Shown here in pieces: positions 48,590 to 60,100 of a stretch of DNA of 64,000 nt (position 1 is its first letter; each line of letters opens with the position of its first letter). The DNA is from Phoronis australis. Taxonomy: Eukaryota > Phoronida > Phoronidae. The notes under the pieces are model-generated. The model searched no databases. It saw nothing but the letters and a program-made list of their open reading frames with translations, and was not told the DNA's origin. The stretch is taken from the NCBI GenBank assembly GCA_002633005.1, contig NMRA01000272.1, forward strand, positions 501,817-565,816, read 5' to 3'. The translations under genes and the position numbers were made by a program.

Positions 48590-48786
48590 TTAGGGTTGAC
48601 TTGGCAAAGGACTATCCAATGTTATGCAGTCAGTGTTGCTGATGTTACTGCAGTTGTCACAGCTGCACACTTCTGTACAGTTTGACCCAGCATTGCTGCA
48701 CAAACTCAGTTTCCCAGCACACATGTTCTTTTTGCACTTGTAGCGTTCATCGTTTAGTACTGTCAATGGAGATGCGGACATTTTAA
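48590..48786 (-). CDS. Cysteine-rich (CXC/CRC-like) terminal exon of a transposon-derived gene
   Basis: Acceptor GAGCTTTGCAG, phase 1 start, stop TAA at 48590-48592; 65 codons. Contains CKKNMCAGKLSLCSNAG, then CTEVCSCDNCSN, a cysteine spacing like the CRC (tesmin-type) zinc-binding motif that closes some transposon-derived proteins. It joins exon 51667-51280 in phase (G|TT = Val). Confidence 0.55.
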
Positions 48787-51279
48787 CTGCAAAGCTCCAC
48801 CGCCAAGGAGCCAACTATGGTCGATTAGAGAGGGTACAGCACCGTAAAATCTTGCTTTAGTTTTGAAAGGCAAATGACATCTCTATGTGTTAGAAACTTT
48901 GATTCAATGAACTCCAAACAAAACTGTAGAAAAACATCTCTGAAAACTGTGGATTCGTCACGCTTCACAATCGTTGTCTTTCTATTTTTTATAGCATGAT
49001 GATCTGTGGTACTTGGCTTCTAAGGCACAAGGTCTTTATCTTTGAATTTCATTTGCATATTCAGGGCTCTGGACTGAGCTGTTGCTTGCGATACAAGTCC
49101 AACTGAAAAAAAACCCGAACTGTTAACACTAATTTAACATTTACTACTATGAGTGAGTTGGCATGTAACTTTTTCAGACGGACTTATCAGGAACTGATCC
49201 ACCACCATCCTAACAAATTTACATGCCGTCTGATCTGTCGCCTAAAAATGTTGATCGTCTAATAATTAGATTGGTTAATGCAACTGAAAATAAATCAGCT
49301 GATATACCAGTGCAGTGATTGAAATTTATTTTTTTTAAATCAGATGCTCACACCGTAGTCAATCGATTTACACTTAAGGTAATCGACATTTGACGAAATG
49401 GACAGTGGCTTCCATCGTCCTCAAATTACGACGGCGACGATGGCCACTTAGGCATTCTAATTTAATTATCATTGCAGCTACCTAAGTAATTAATGTTTAC
49501 AAAGAATTGAGAAGAGGTTCCCCCTATCCCAGGACTACGGCCACTTGGGCATGTTGTTTGCAACCATCTACTCCACTTAACCTTCTCAAAAATTTTTGAC
49601 TTAAAGTGCAAAATCCATTTTTAAATTTGTACGTTTTGAATTTGTGAGGAAAAAACGGCTATTTTTCAGGTTTTCACTGAAGCCATTTTCGGCCACATTT
49701 GGCACTCTTTAGCAGCCATAACACACTTTTCCTGGAATTGACTTTATAATAATTTGTTCAGTCATTCCTAACCTGCTCATAATCTAAAATAAAAAATCTT
49801 GCCTCTAATGTAGGTTTTGCGTACGAAGCATTATACGAACTGCACTTCGTCATTTTGCATGTTCTCAGTTGCCTCTGCTGCCAATAGGGTGCTCTTGGAA
49901 CATATAATTAGCTTGCGAAACACGACATAAAAACTTTGTATTTTGGAGAAAAGGCAGACAGCATTATTAATTACCATTCTATGAAAACGGCATTGATGAT
50001 TATTACTTATTACAAAAATGTGTACGTAAATCAACTGGCATGCGTGCTTCTAAATGATAGATGGCGCTGCTTTTGTTTACGTGGAGACTGAAGACGCATC
50101 TAGAATAAGAGCAGTAACACGAGGACCTTGCTACAATTCAAGACTTCGCGAGATATTGCCCTGTATTTTAAATGAGAACACGTGGTTTTGGATAAATTTT
50201 AGAGAGGTTCTAGTGTTACTGAACTCACCCCTGCCTTGTTTTATATCTGCCTTGTTCGTGCCACAGGCAAAGGAAGGCACCCAAGGTGGATATGGCCCCC
50301 TAGTGTTCAGTGCAAAAATCCTTCAACTTGTCAATAGTCATTGTAACTTTGGGTTCATATTGTAATTTCCCTGCCGGTTGCTACAAATTTTAGTCGCCAC
50401 AAGTCGCCAGAAATCTGGTGTTCCACCCACACACACACCGGGCACCCTAACGCTGAATATTTCTGCCAGTGTGATCATCAGTGGTATAAAAATGTACACA
50501 TTCACAGTCAATAGAAAATAATTCACGAAAGACAATTTTATTAATGAGTACTTCATGACAGACGTGAAGTAAACAGAAGTAACGGTCTCGACTTCATATA
50601 TCACACATCGTTGACTGGTATGCTACAAAACTAGGCTAAACGTTGAGCTCATTTACCACTTCATTCAGTAAATCTGACGACATAACAGCATCTTCAGCAG
50701 AAATAGCATCGTTATAAACATTGCTGCAGACAACCTCGAAAAAATCCACCAATCTGCGATTCACTTAACATCACAGGTAAACACTTTCACAGTGGGTTCT
50801 CGTAATGTTTTCTCCATTTTGGCACTTCCGAGGGTGAAAGTTTTTACCTGACATCTCCTTCATCGAATGTGTTCGTAAGAAAGTTCTTATTAATAACCTT
50901 TTATAAAAATCTTGTTGACCTTTTACCTTTTTTCAATGCCGAACCTATTGCTTCAGCATTCGTCTCATCCACATTGTACTCTGAGGCTGCCTCAAATGAC
51001 GCTCCGGTTCTTGCATCTGAAAGCATTTCTGACGACTGTCGTGCGATGTGGTCATACGTGTTCAGTGTGGTTACCCACATCCAAATGCCGACCTAGTTCT
51101 GCGTCTGTAGCAAAAAAATTCGAGTAACCTTGCTGGGTACAAGGGAACTTTTGTTGAGGCTCTTCACTAGATACAATGCCAACCTTAAGTCTTGGTGTTG
51201 AAAATCCGCCATGTCTAGAGATGTCAGTGTATTTTAGAGAAATAGGTTTCCCATTTTCTCAGTATTTGTAAGAACTTAC

Positions 51280-51667
51280 CGTCAGCTACATGGAATGATT
51301 TCCACACGCGAATTCCTTGGGTGGAATAGTGGGAATTTGGGAATGTCCTTATACCAAGAACTGAGTATTTTGGAAAAGACTTTGTTGCATTGACTGAACA
51401 TGCATACACATAACATCCCTTCACACGGCCACTGGAAAGTGGTGGTTTTTTCAAATCCAGAAAGTTTATGATATTATTACTTTCGGCTACAAAGTACTTT
51501 GCATGTTGTTTGAGTGGAGCGATCTTGCGATCACAGAGATCCTTTCCATTCTGACTTTCACTAAAGTCATATCTCGAAACAGAAATGTCGGTAGAATTTG
51601 ACAAGGCTGCTACGTTCAGGAGGAGAGAAGCAGAGTGGTAACATCCAGCATTACCTGACTCTTCCAT
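51280..51667 (-). CDS. RNase-H-like transposon-derived exon
   Basis: Open frame ending at a strong donor GTAAGT (51279-51274), phase 1. Shows ESGNAGCYHSASLL, YDFSESQNGKDLCDRKIAP, RVKGCYVYACSV and QGIRVWKSFHV. From memory, invertebrate transposon-associated proteins carry SDNAxCYH, F(S/T)(D/E)xQxGKDxCDR and GxKGC in this order; here the Asp of the first motif is Gly, so catalysis is likely lost. The ATG at 51667-51665 may not be the true start: an in-frame stop lies five codons upstream and the usual N-terminal part is absent. Possibly a broken copy. Confidence 0.5.
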
Positions 51668-51872
51668 GACTGGTCCTGTTCAGTCAGAAATTCACCGACT
51701 CTGAGTAGTACGAGTCCGTACACTGGCACAGGCCTTGATTTGTGACGTAGTTTCTTGTATCTCAAATGTTCAGTGGTGTCTTTGACATAACTCACTAAAG
51801 CACAAAGCTTTTGTGATTTTTTACAGAATAAACTCTAAAGGAACATGAAGGCCCATCGACATCGTCCGCCAT
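51655..51872 (-). CDS. Candidate first exon with one frame break
   Basis: AAAATGGCGGAC at the start (ATG 51872-51870) resembles YY1/Kozak starts. It reads MADDVDGPSCSFRVYSV, then leaves frame in an A6 run near 51818. The adjacent frame is then open for about 55 codons (YVKDTTEHLRYKKL, VYGLVLLRVGEFLTEQDQSW) to CAG|GTAATG at 51655. A single missing A would unify it: sequencing error or pseudogene. It overlaps the start of the RNase-H-like exon in another frame. No known domain. Confidence 0.35.
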
Positions 51873-53640
51873 TTTGTCTTTTTAAAATGCACTTGCTTCT
51901 CTCAAAACCAGTCATTACAATTAATTCAATTCTTACTCGTTTAATCTTAAAGGCATTAATTTCCATTCAAAAGTTCTACAGAGTGTTTAAATTAACCTGA
52001 TTATGTAAAAGAAATGAAAGAATACAAGAGGGTTACACGTACATTTTTTATAAATCCTCAAGCTTAAGCTCAACTGACTCCCTCAGTGGGCAAAGGTCAT
52101 CGGGTTCAGTTTTGATACTAGCCGCGTAATATACCCGGAAAACATCTTGTTTTCATTTGAAAGAGTTTAGACTTGGTTTCTATAACTATTTAAGGCAGAC
52201 TTCTTGCCCAAAAGTTTGTTCAAATGGTCTGTAAACTCTGCTCGTCATTTCCAAACTATTAAAATAGACAGTTTTGCAAGACAATTTTCACTAAAGTGCA
52301 AAGTTGAGGCAAGAATTTTTATTGCTCAGTCACCAAGACTAACTCTTTAACTGTATGTTCAAAACGTCACATAAGGCTACAAGCAAGGTGTTTTATGGCA
52401 GTAAGAAGGTCACAAAAATGGCCACTAAAATTAGCCTCAAAAAGTGGTCTGTGGATTATCTCCCCTGTCAAGCACAAAACTGTTAGCTTTTAATAAATGG
52501 CACAGAATTATGCACAGTATACGTTAGTTATTTCAGCCACTAAAATATAGCTTTTGATATATTTTGTATGTTACTCATTTTTGTTGCTGAAAACATGCGA
52601 TTTTTGAGACGGCTAATATGCCCAATTGTGCCAATTTGTGTTATCATGCTCCAAGAGCGAAATTAGGGGTCATTGAGTGCACAAAATTTGGCATTTGGGT
52701 TTTTGTTAGGATACCTATCCATGTACAAAAAATGAAGTTGTTTTAAATTTTGACGTATAGACTGATTTTTGAAAATCTACTGGTTTTTATATGGACTGCC
52801 TCTTAATTAGTTTTCATCCTGCCACTACTCTTCAACGAACTTCCAAGCAAAACACCTTTGCAACTCTTAGTGTACTATTTGGGTGTTGCTGATGTGTTTG
52901 CATTTTGTGTTAAGTAACAACAGCTTAGAGATAACAGTACGTTTATAGTCTATAAAACTCTTCGGGATTACCGCAGTGAAATAACCAATAGGTTTTTAAT
53001 AAATGGAACGAGTATGAATCGTTATACAATGGTTCAACTGTAAACAATTTTGGCCAAGAATCTTATACTGATATGCTTCTCAAAAACAGATCTTGAGGCT
53101 TTACATAATCTTGACTTTAAACAGATTGAACAGAAACAGAATGCGATTAAGATACAGTACTTTGCATTCAGTTAAACATGTGCCTTCTTAAGAACGTTTT
53201 ATAACTTGCATTAGTTCAATGTAACATTTATGATACCCTAGTCTGGACATCGTTTGCCATTTCACAGTTGTTGCATGGGTGATTAAAAGAGAGGTAGTCG
53301 GGGGGGGGGGGTTAGTCGTTCACTCTGAGAATGCTTTTGGAAGAGGAATCTTCTGCACCCATCTTGTGACGTGAATCTAAAGTTCACAGGGAATTTTACA
53401 GATCGACGCGGATCGATCGTGCATTTTTTACCCAGAGAATAAATTACCGTTATGCGTCTGGCATTAAAACATATTTCGTGATGTTCACAATTTGTCAGCT
53501 TGAGAGCACGTGATCGGAAGATAGCGGTAAAATGAGATTTCGGGTCGCTGAGGGCATGGCTAACTTCACGGTCCACTGTCTGTCATAATCTAGTTTTTAC
53601 ATCAAACGAAGCATGGTCTTAATGGAGTGTCATTTTAAAC
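51873..53640. other. No gene seen
   Basis: AT-rich sequence without recognisable exons or repeats. Confidence 0.45.
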
Positions 53641-53830
53641 ACACCCAGTAAACATGACAGTATTGGCCCAGTACTGGATGTATGTTGCTTGATAACGCTT
53701 GTACCGTATGCCGGTTTACGTTTCTGGGCCACTAATGGCCCAGTACCGTCCAACGACACTAACCCAGTGAACCCTTCCCTTACCGAATCGCCGATATTGG
53801 CCCAATATCGTTTAAGCCGGTAAACACGGA
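53641..53830. repeat. Cluster of TTGGCCCA-type dyads
   Basis: TATTGGCCCAGTACTGG (53661), AATGGCCCAGTACCG (53734) and CGATATTGGCCCAATATCG (near-palindrome, about 53792), with CCAGTAAAC, CCGGTTTAC and CCGGTAAAC between them. Looks like a small palindromic mobile element or foldback. Confidence 0.5.
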
Positions 53831-54050
53831 CTTGATCACAAGAGGGCAGTTAGAGGCTTGCCCACAGGAGGGCCAGGCTTACTATTTTAACGCTAAAAAC
53901 GTTTTTCTTTAAAAAATTACCATCAAATGTTTGACAATAAAATTTTCAATTTTCATAAAAATACTTAATTGCCAGCAGATGTATTAGAGTGTAATTTTAT
54001 TTTTTAAATGAAAATTTCCACCAGATGACCCTCATGAAAAAACCGCCAAT

Positions 54051-54239
54051 TTGAGAAAAGCGAAGGTTGTTTTTGAGGTCCAAATTGGTGAAAAGGGTAT
54101 CACTTTAGACAATTTCGTGGAAAATGGTCAAATGGTCACAATTATAAACCACATTATGTCAGGAAAACTTCAGTGTGAATCTCGGCGCGGGCGAACACCA
54201 TTCAGAATCGATGATGCTGTTTCATTCATTAACAACAGG
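54051..54239 (+). other. Possible exon, unrecognised
   Basis: Frame with IGEKGITLDNFVENGQMV, IINHIMSGKL and RRGRTPFRIDDAVSFI, ending AACAACAG|GTGACG, a usable donor. Looks protein-like, not identified. It lies 30 bases before the candidate first exon at 54268. Confidence 0.3.
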
Positions 54240-54267
54240 TGACGTTGTAATCTTGAGTTGAGCTAAC

Positions 54268-54357
54268 ATGGCGGTGTCAACCGGGAAACAGTGCGAATCG
54301 AAATTTGAGGATAAAATACGGTGCACAAGCGGTAGGGGAAACATTCATACATTTTTG
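54268..54357 (+). CDS. Candidate first exon (ATGGCG start, phase 0 donor)
   Basis: AACATGGCGGTG start, 30 codons (MAVSTGKQCESK, CTSGRGNIHTFL), then TTTTTG|GTAAGATA, a good donor. The next exon was not found. Too short to identify. Confidence 0.3.
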
Positions 54358-55956
54358 GTAAGATACTGTAACGTTGCGAGGAATCGAATGATACCAAAAT
54401 CATGTGTGTTGGTCAATGTCGTCATATTGTAAACAATTACCTATAATATGTAGGAAACCATAGCTTACTGTGTTCCTAAAGCAAAAAAGTCTTTCACAAG
54501 TGGGTTAAGAAGATGGGATCGACACCAAACTACAAACTATTCTATTTTGCACGAGCAAGAAAACAAAAATTGAAAAAATTACCATCGAAGTAGTTTTTTT
54601 CAACTTGTGACAGGACATTTTTGCCCCTTAAGCTAAGCTGAAAAAGTGGCGTTTTAAAAAGGGAGCAACTTAGTACCTTGAAAATGACAAAACACTTCAA
54701 GAATTACTATGTCTTAGTGAAAATGTTTCTTTTGCTCCAAAAGATTTTGAAATAATTCTGAAAAAGGAAAATTGCATAACAAATAAATTCATAATTAACA
54801 AAAACCACAAACATAGTCCTTTTCAGAGTATTTCGTTATTTTTAAAAAAACCTGTGAGGTTATGTGAATTATTATTCTTTTTCCCAATGTTTTCACAATC
54901 TTATGTTGCACAGCATTTGATAAAAATGATAATATATATTTTTCATTAAACAATATTTGATTGGATCCTTAAAGTTTAAAGAATTTTAAATCAATTTCAT
55001 TCCTATCAAATAATATAGAAACTGAGGGGTGTCTAGTTGTGTTGGTGACTTTCCGAAAAGAGTATATTCGTATTTTAAGATGTTTTAATGTTCTGCAGCG
55101 TTTAGTGAACATTTCTTGTAATGAAAAATGTAATTTTCTAAAAATAAAACTAATCCCAACACCACCAAGAGGTAGGAAAGTAACAAAAATAGTTTTGAAG
55201 AAAATAGAAAAAAGACTCTATCTTCAAAACTGAAGTTAATTTGAATTTTAAAAATATTCTACTCTATTTTAATGAAAATATTCACCAGTTTTGACTGGTT
55301 CTGTAAAGAACATTTGCCCACCAATTAGGATCGAATTTAGTTTGAAACCTGGAAAGATCAACATGGTTCTTGAAAAATAACTGAAATTATCTTTTTAGAA
55401 GTGTTCCTAAATGGAAATGGTGATATAAAGTGAAAAAAGTACATTTTCTCATATTTTTGTCAAAAAATAAAAAGTGTACACTCACGGTTGAAAGCAGAGT
55501 TTTTAGCAGTTCAATATGAATGTCATTAAAATCGGTTCAGTAACGGTCATTTATCAGCTGAAAATTTGACTCCTACGGTAAGTCACAAGAATTTACCGGT
55601 GAGTGAAAAATATGTGAGTGTTGGCTTTACTTCAATTTTTAAAAATACTCATTAATGCCCAAATATTTGTAATGGATACCAATAGAAAGAAGAAAAAATA
55701 AATATTTCACTGGCATACTTTTCATTTTCCACCACTTTGAGTAATAATTGATATGAGCTTGTGAATATCATGAAAAATGGTAAAATGTCACTCTTGTTGA
55801 ATTTCCGCCATATTGGATTGCTCACCCTAACTTAAAAATATACGCATCGGCTTTCTCGGAACATTTTTGTGTGCTTAATTTGACCGCAGATTTTTTGCAA
55901 ACTCGCTGGAGCAGGACACCTTGAATGGTGTTAAAAGAAAGAACAATTGCAAATGG
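54358..55956. other. AT-rich, no gene seen
   Basis: Long A/T-rich stretch, especially 54770-55250. The 64-codon frame at 55039-55233 is Lys-rich with no domain. Confidence 0.45.
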
Positions 55957-56480
55957 TTTGTTGAAACCCTATTTTGTGTAAATTTATTGAGTTTTGTGTT
56001 TAATGAGGTCGACTGAAGTGAAGCACCCGTGGAATTCCTTGTCCCGTGTGTCATACCTTGTAGTATTATATACTGAAGCTGAGGACACCTTTGAATTGGT
56101 CATGGTTTGCTGAACCCTTGTTTTGTGTACATTTATTGAGTTTTGAGTTTGATATGGACGGCTGTAGTGACCAAGTGAAGCACACATGACATTTTTAGTC
56201 CTGAGTGTCATACTGTGTGGTATATATTTATAGTGTATTGGGTAGGATCAGAAGCTGAGGGCGTGTGCTAGTTATACCACAGGCGTCCTCAGCCTCTGAG
56301 TCTGACCGTACCAAATATAATACAAAAAGGTCGGACACTCGATTTTTGTGTGAAGTGAAGCACTCATGGAATTCCTAGTTCCGAGTGTCAAGCCTTGTGG
56401 TATTATATACAGTGTATTGAGGATGATCAGAAGCTGAGGATGCCTGTGATTTACAACACGGTCCTAGGAATTTCACAATT
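55957..56480. repeat. Diverged tandem repeats with an internal inverted copy
   Basis: AAGTGAAGCAC starts comparable blocks at 56016, 56173 and 56353; each continues through a CGTGTGTCATAC/GAGTGTCA segment, GTGGTATTATATA, and GAAGCTGAGG. TTTATTGAGTTTTG precedes the first two. At 56278-56325 the end of the unit occurs inverted (CACAGGCGTCCTCAGCCTC), forming a hairpin with 56251-56267. Confidence 0.65.
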
Positions 56481-57636
56481 ACCCATAAGTTAACCATATA
56501 ATAAACATAAAAGGTTGGACACTAAGAATTTGCCAAGCCTAGGCTGCCATCTTCAACTGTTCTAAATCCAAGTAAAATCTGTGTGCACCTCTCTCAGACT
56601 GGTATTTAATAAACAGGGATATTCCTGACCAAATTTGAACCTGTGCCCTTTTAGTGCCCCTGATGATAAAAAGTGTCTTTTTTCAAAAAGTTGTGTCCGG
56701 CAGACTTGATGTAATTAAGTGGTAACATATGAAACAAACCTCAAGGGCATTGAAAATTAGAACACAGTCATGCTCACTTAAAAGCTGTAAACAGGAAATG
56801 GTGAGTGACGTCATTGGTTATCGAGGAACAGATAAACTCAAGTGTCTGGATTATATTTGCCAGTTTCGCGCCAGCATGACTCTATTTGACTTTTTTGAAG
56901 TAGGATAACAAAGAATATTTCTAGCTAAGCAATTGAAAATAGCTCCTGTGCATCAGTTTTCATGAAACACCTGCTAGTATAGAAAAATTTAGAACATTGC
57001 GAGGCTGAGACACCGCCTGTAAGGGTGTGTGTCTTGGGGGGGGGGTTCCTCTTTGATTGAATTTTTTGTTTATTTTCGTAACTCTTTTTAAGGCTTTCTC
57101 CGTAAAATTAGTTAACTACAGAGTTTACATACATGTGGCTGATCTAGGGATGAAGTGAACTTAAAAAATTGCTTCTGTAAGCTGTTTCTCCCATGCAAAG
57201 TTGCTTAACTTAAGTTTGAATTCGACCTCCGGAACTGTGCTGTAGGGCTTTAAAGATGGTTATGAACTTCCATCAATTTTTTATATGCCCATTTTACATC
57301 ATAATCCAAAACAATGCGGGCTATTGGTTATTTTATGAAACGTAAACAATCCCCGTTTTGTTGCTGTGTTTACCTCTTTGACAACATTGCTGAACTCAGC
57401 CTCGTCTCCAGCCACAACATGGTGCTGATCAGTTAAGGTACTTGAGGCTTGGTAATGAGAAATGAAACGTGTCAGAATTTTTACAGAAATCATGGACAAG
57501 CTTCAGTTGATATAAAGGTTCAAGATAAGATCTCTGCCAGTTTGCTAAAATATTTATTCCGCGCTTTTGTTTCTGGGAACCTGAGAGTTTTTCATGAAAA
57601 TCACGAATCAAAGCACTATATTTTAGATTGTATAAA
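56481..57636. other. No gene seen
   Basis: A G9 run at about 57039; otherwise unremarkable. Confidence 0.45.
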
Positions 57637-57853
57637 CTAGGCCCCTACCACAACCTGGTGTACATCGTCAACATATTTGTACACAAATCGCGGTATGTAG
57701 AATCCTTCGAAATCAAGAACACTGGTCCAGCTTCTTTTGTGTGGATCGAGCAAGGCAATTACCGCATAAGCTATCACTTCAGAATAAGAAGCTGGTTGGA
57801 TTATTATGAAATATTGTGGACTAAAATTGGTAATTTTTCGATCTGCTTGACTT
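57637..57853 (-). CDS. Possible terminal exon, strand uncertain
   Basis: Minus: acceptor CTCAATTTCAG, 72 codons with SYSEVIAYAVIALLDPHK, VLDFEGFYIPRFVYKYVDD and stop TAG. DFEGFYI recalls the DxE motif of DEDD exonuclease-like proteins in invertebrate mobile genes; this is a weak resemblance. Plus: a 96-codon frame (57628-57918) over the same bases also looks protein-like. I cannot decide between them. Confidence 0.3.
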
Positions 57854-59976
57854 CTGAAATTGAGTTTCCGCGATACCAGTTGATGAAAGTAGGTACACTA
57901 GGTACCTGGAAAAACTAATTTGGTTTATAACTTGTGCCGGAGCCTTAACATTGTTCAGTCGTGAGACCGCTTCACAGTAGATTGCGTTGTAATCCAATCT
58001 TGAAAACCACTTCCGGCGGGAGTTAACACTGTATGAGAACTATGTGCAATGTAAACTCTCATTCAAATTCTACTATCAGCCATTTGTGAGACATGATGCT
58101 CCGAAGATAGACAAAGTTGGACATTTGTCTAGAGTCAAGTGAGAGATAGTTGAGAAAATAGCGGATGCCAAATCGATGTCCATTGAACGTGACCATCAAC
58201 TTGTTGATTCAGTTCGTGTCTCTTTTCCACGCCTTGACGTGAACTGTTAGCTCTACAATCATTCACTCGAGGCAGATATGAGAGCTCGTAGCTCTTCGTT
58301 TACGGTTGCCATAACCTCTGTTTACACACTGCTGCAGCGTACAAGTTGTAGAGTAGGTGTTTTTACACCACAGTTCGAGATGATAAGTCGAAAACGATTT
58401 CTCGGTCAAAAGTATAATTTTTTTTTTCTAAAAGTAGAAGTGTTCTGGAATTTGAAATAGGCACATTCATAGCAAAGCAACGATATGAGTAACATGACCC
58501 AGTTCCGCTTGGTATCAATGTTCACGATGTTACAGTTTCCTAAGTTATCCCTTCCTTTTGGTGATATGGAACTCGTGTAGTTATAATTAGCTCGCTAGAA
58601 CTGTGGAACGAGACTGTAACACTGCCACGGAAATGGACGAAAACTAGTGTGTCGTAACTTCTTGGAAGGAAGCTGTTTTTATGCCTCTTTTTACTACTAC
58701 AATGAACACGACGTGAGAAAACTGCCGTTGTGTGGAAATGCCAACATACCAAATAATAAAGTTTGACTGCAACCCCACAACTAGGGCAGGTTAATTTATC
58801 ACGAACGGACAAAAAGTGCACATGGAACCATATTGGCAAAACTCGAGCATTCAGAAAATTCAAATTTGAAAATTTGAAGGGACAGCTTCCGTTGATTAAC
58901 TTTTTCTTTATTTATCCAATTAAATCGACAATTAGAGTGTTTGAGACACCCCGACACACGCGTTACCCTCCTGATGGCACTGAAATGCTAACACGTAATA
59001 AGATTGGCTGTGCTTTACGGATTCTTCCTAAATTAGTAAATATGTTGATCATCCTATGTTGTAAAACTGGTAAAAAAATAGGTAATGTTATTGTTAAGAC
59101 TCAAGGTCATGTCATAATAATTGTAATGCAATATAATTAAGCACCTCTGTGAAAATTTCGGTGCATATCAACACACGAATATTAGAGCCCACTCGTCTAA
59201 TCTTTGAAATCGAAATCAAAAACTCAAAGTTATAATATCTCACATTTTCGCAATACTTATGTGCGAACACAAGCCAAGTGTTCATTACCTTGTATTCACT
59301 ATGTTATGGTCTTGACGCGGATGAGTATCTAGTCTTAGTGCACAACAGCTGACCCCTAGAACTGAGGTACAGTACAATCTTGAGTAAAAGCTTGCAAATT
59401 CCAATTAGAGGCCGATATTTAAAGTTCAGACTGGAAAGCATGGCTTTAGTGCTTGGATTATAATATGCACACCAGAATCAAACAGTCATCCACTTAAAGT
59501 GCAAAATATACATTTATCTGACGTCGCACGAATGAAGGCAGAACGTAAATTGCCAATAATAGTTTAGAGTTCGATTTCGAGTACAACTGAATGACACCCC
59601 GGGCCCAGGTATCACCTGTCTCGGTCTTTGTTTCATTTTGTACATACTTTGTAATTGCCAGTCATGACTCAGAGATTTTCATTTATTAACCATGTTTAAA
59701 GAACATTATTTTAGAAGTCTTCGTTATGTTGGTTTGATCTAAAATCCCTTTCAGCCGAAGTTTTTCTTTAAATGAAGCGGGCAGAGTGTCTTAAAAACGT
59801 GACAGTGATAACCGGCTGATTTCAACTGAGGTAAGGAACCGAAGAGTTTGACTTGTCTTCGCTGTAAGTGTTGATACGTGAAGGAGGTGGTATAGTGACA
59901 ACAGCGAATATGCCACAGGACACTATAAACGTTTTTAAAAAGTCGCACTCCTGTTTACCGCAGCTTATGCACTCAC
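57854..59976. other. No gene seen
   Basis: The 125-codon plus frame at 58763-59140 and the 107-codon minus frame at 58540-58863 lack domains. Confidence 0.4.
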
Positions 59977-60100
59977 CCCAGCACATAGGATCGGGTGGTA
60001 TAGAACACTGGTAACCAACCCTAGAATTACAGTCAGTGCAGTCTCGTCCGCACACTCCTGCCTGGGAACATGTAATTTCGCAAGGAGAATCCGGCTTTAC
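59977..60100 (-). CDS. Cysteine-rich exon, possible upstream exon of the CTHRC1-type gene
   Basis: Acceptor TTTCTTACAG, donor GTGAGT (59976-59971), 124 bases, phase 0-1. Encodes PCEITCSQAGVCGRDCTDC, then GYQCSIPPDPMCW: eight cysteines in 41 residues, an extracellular EGF- or VWC-like pattern that I cannot assign. Its phase 1 end would join 42143 (TGG G|CC GAA), giving ...MCWAEEDDC. The 17.8-kb intron this needs would contain other fragments, so the link is speculative. Confidence 0.5.

Noticed and set aside
50054-50365. 103-codon plus frame
   Set aside because: No domain, no splice context, chance length.
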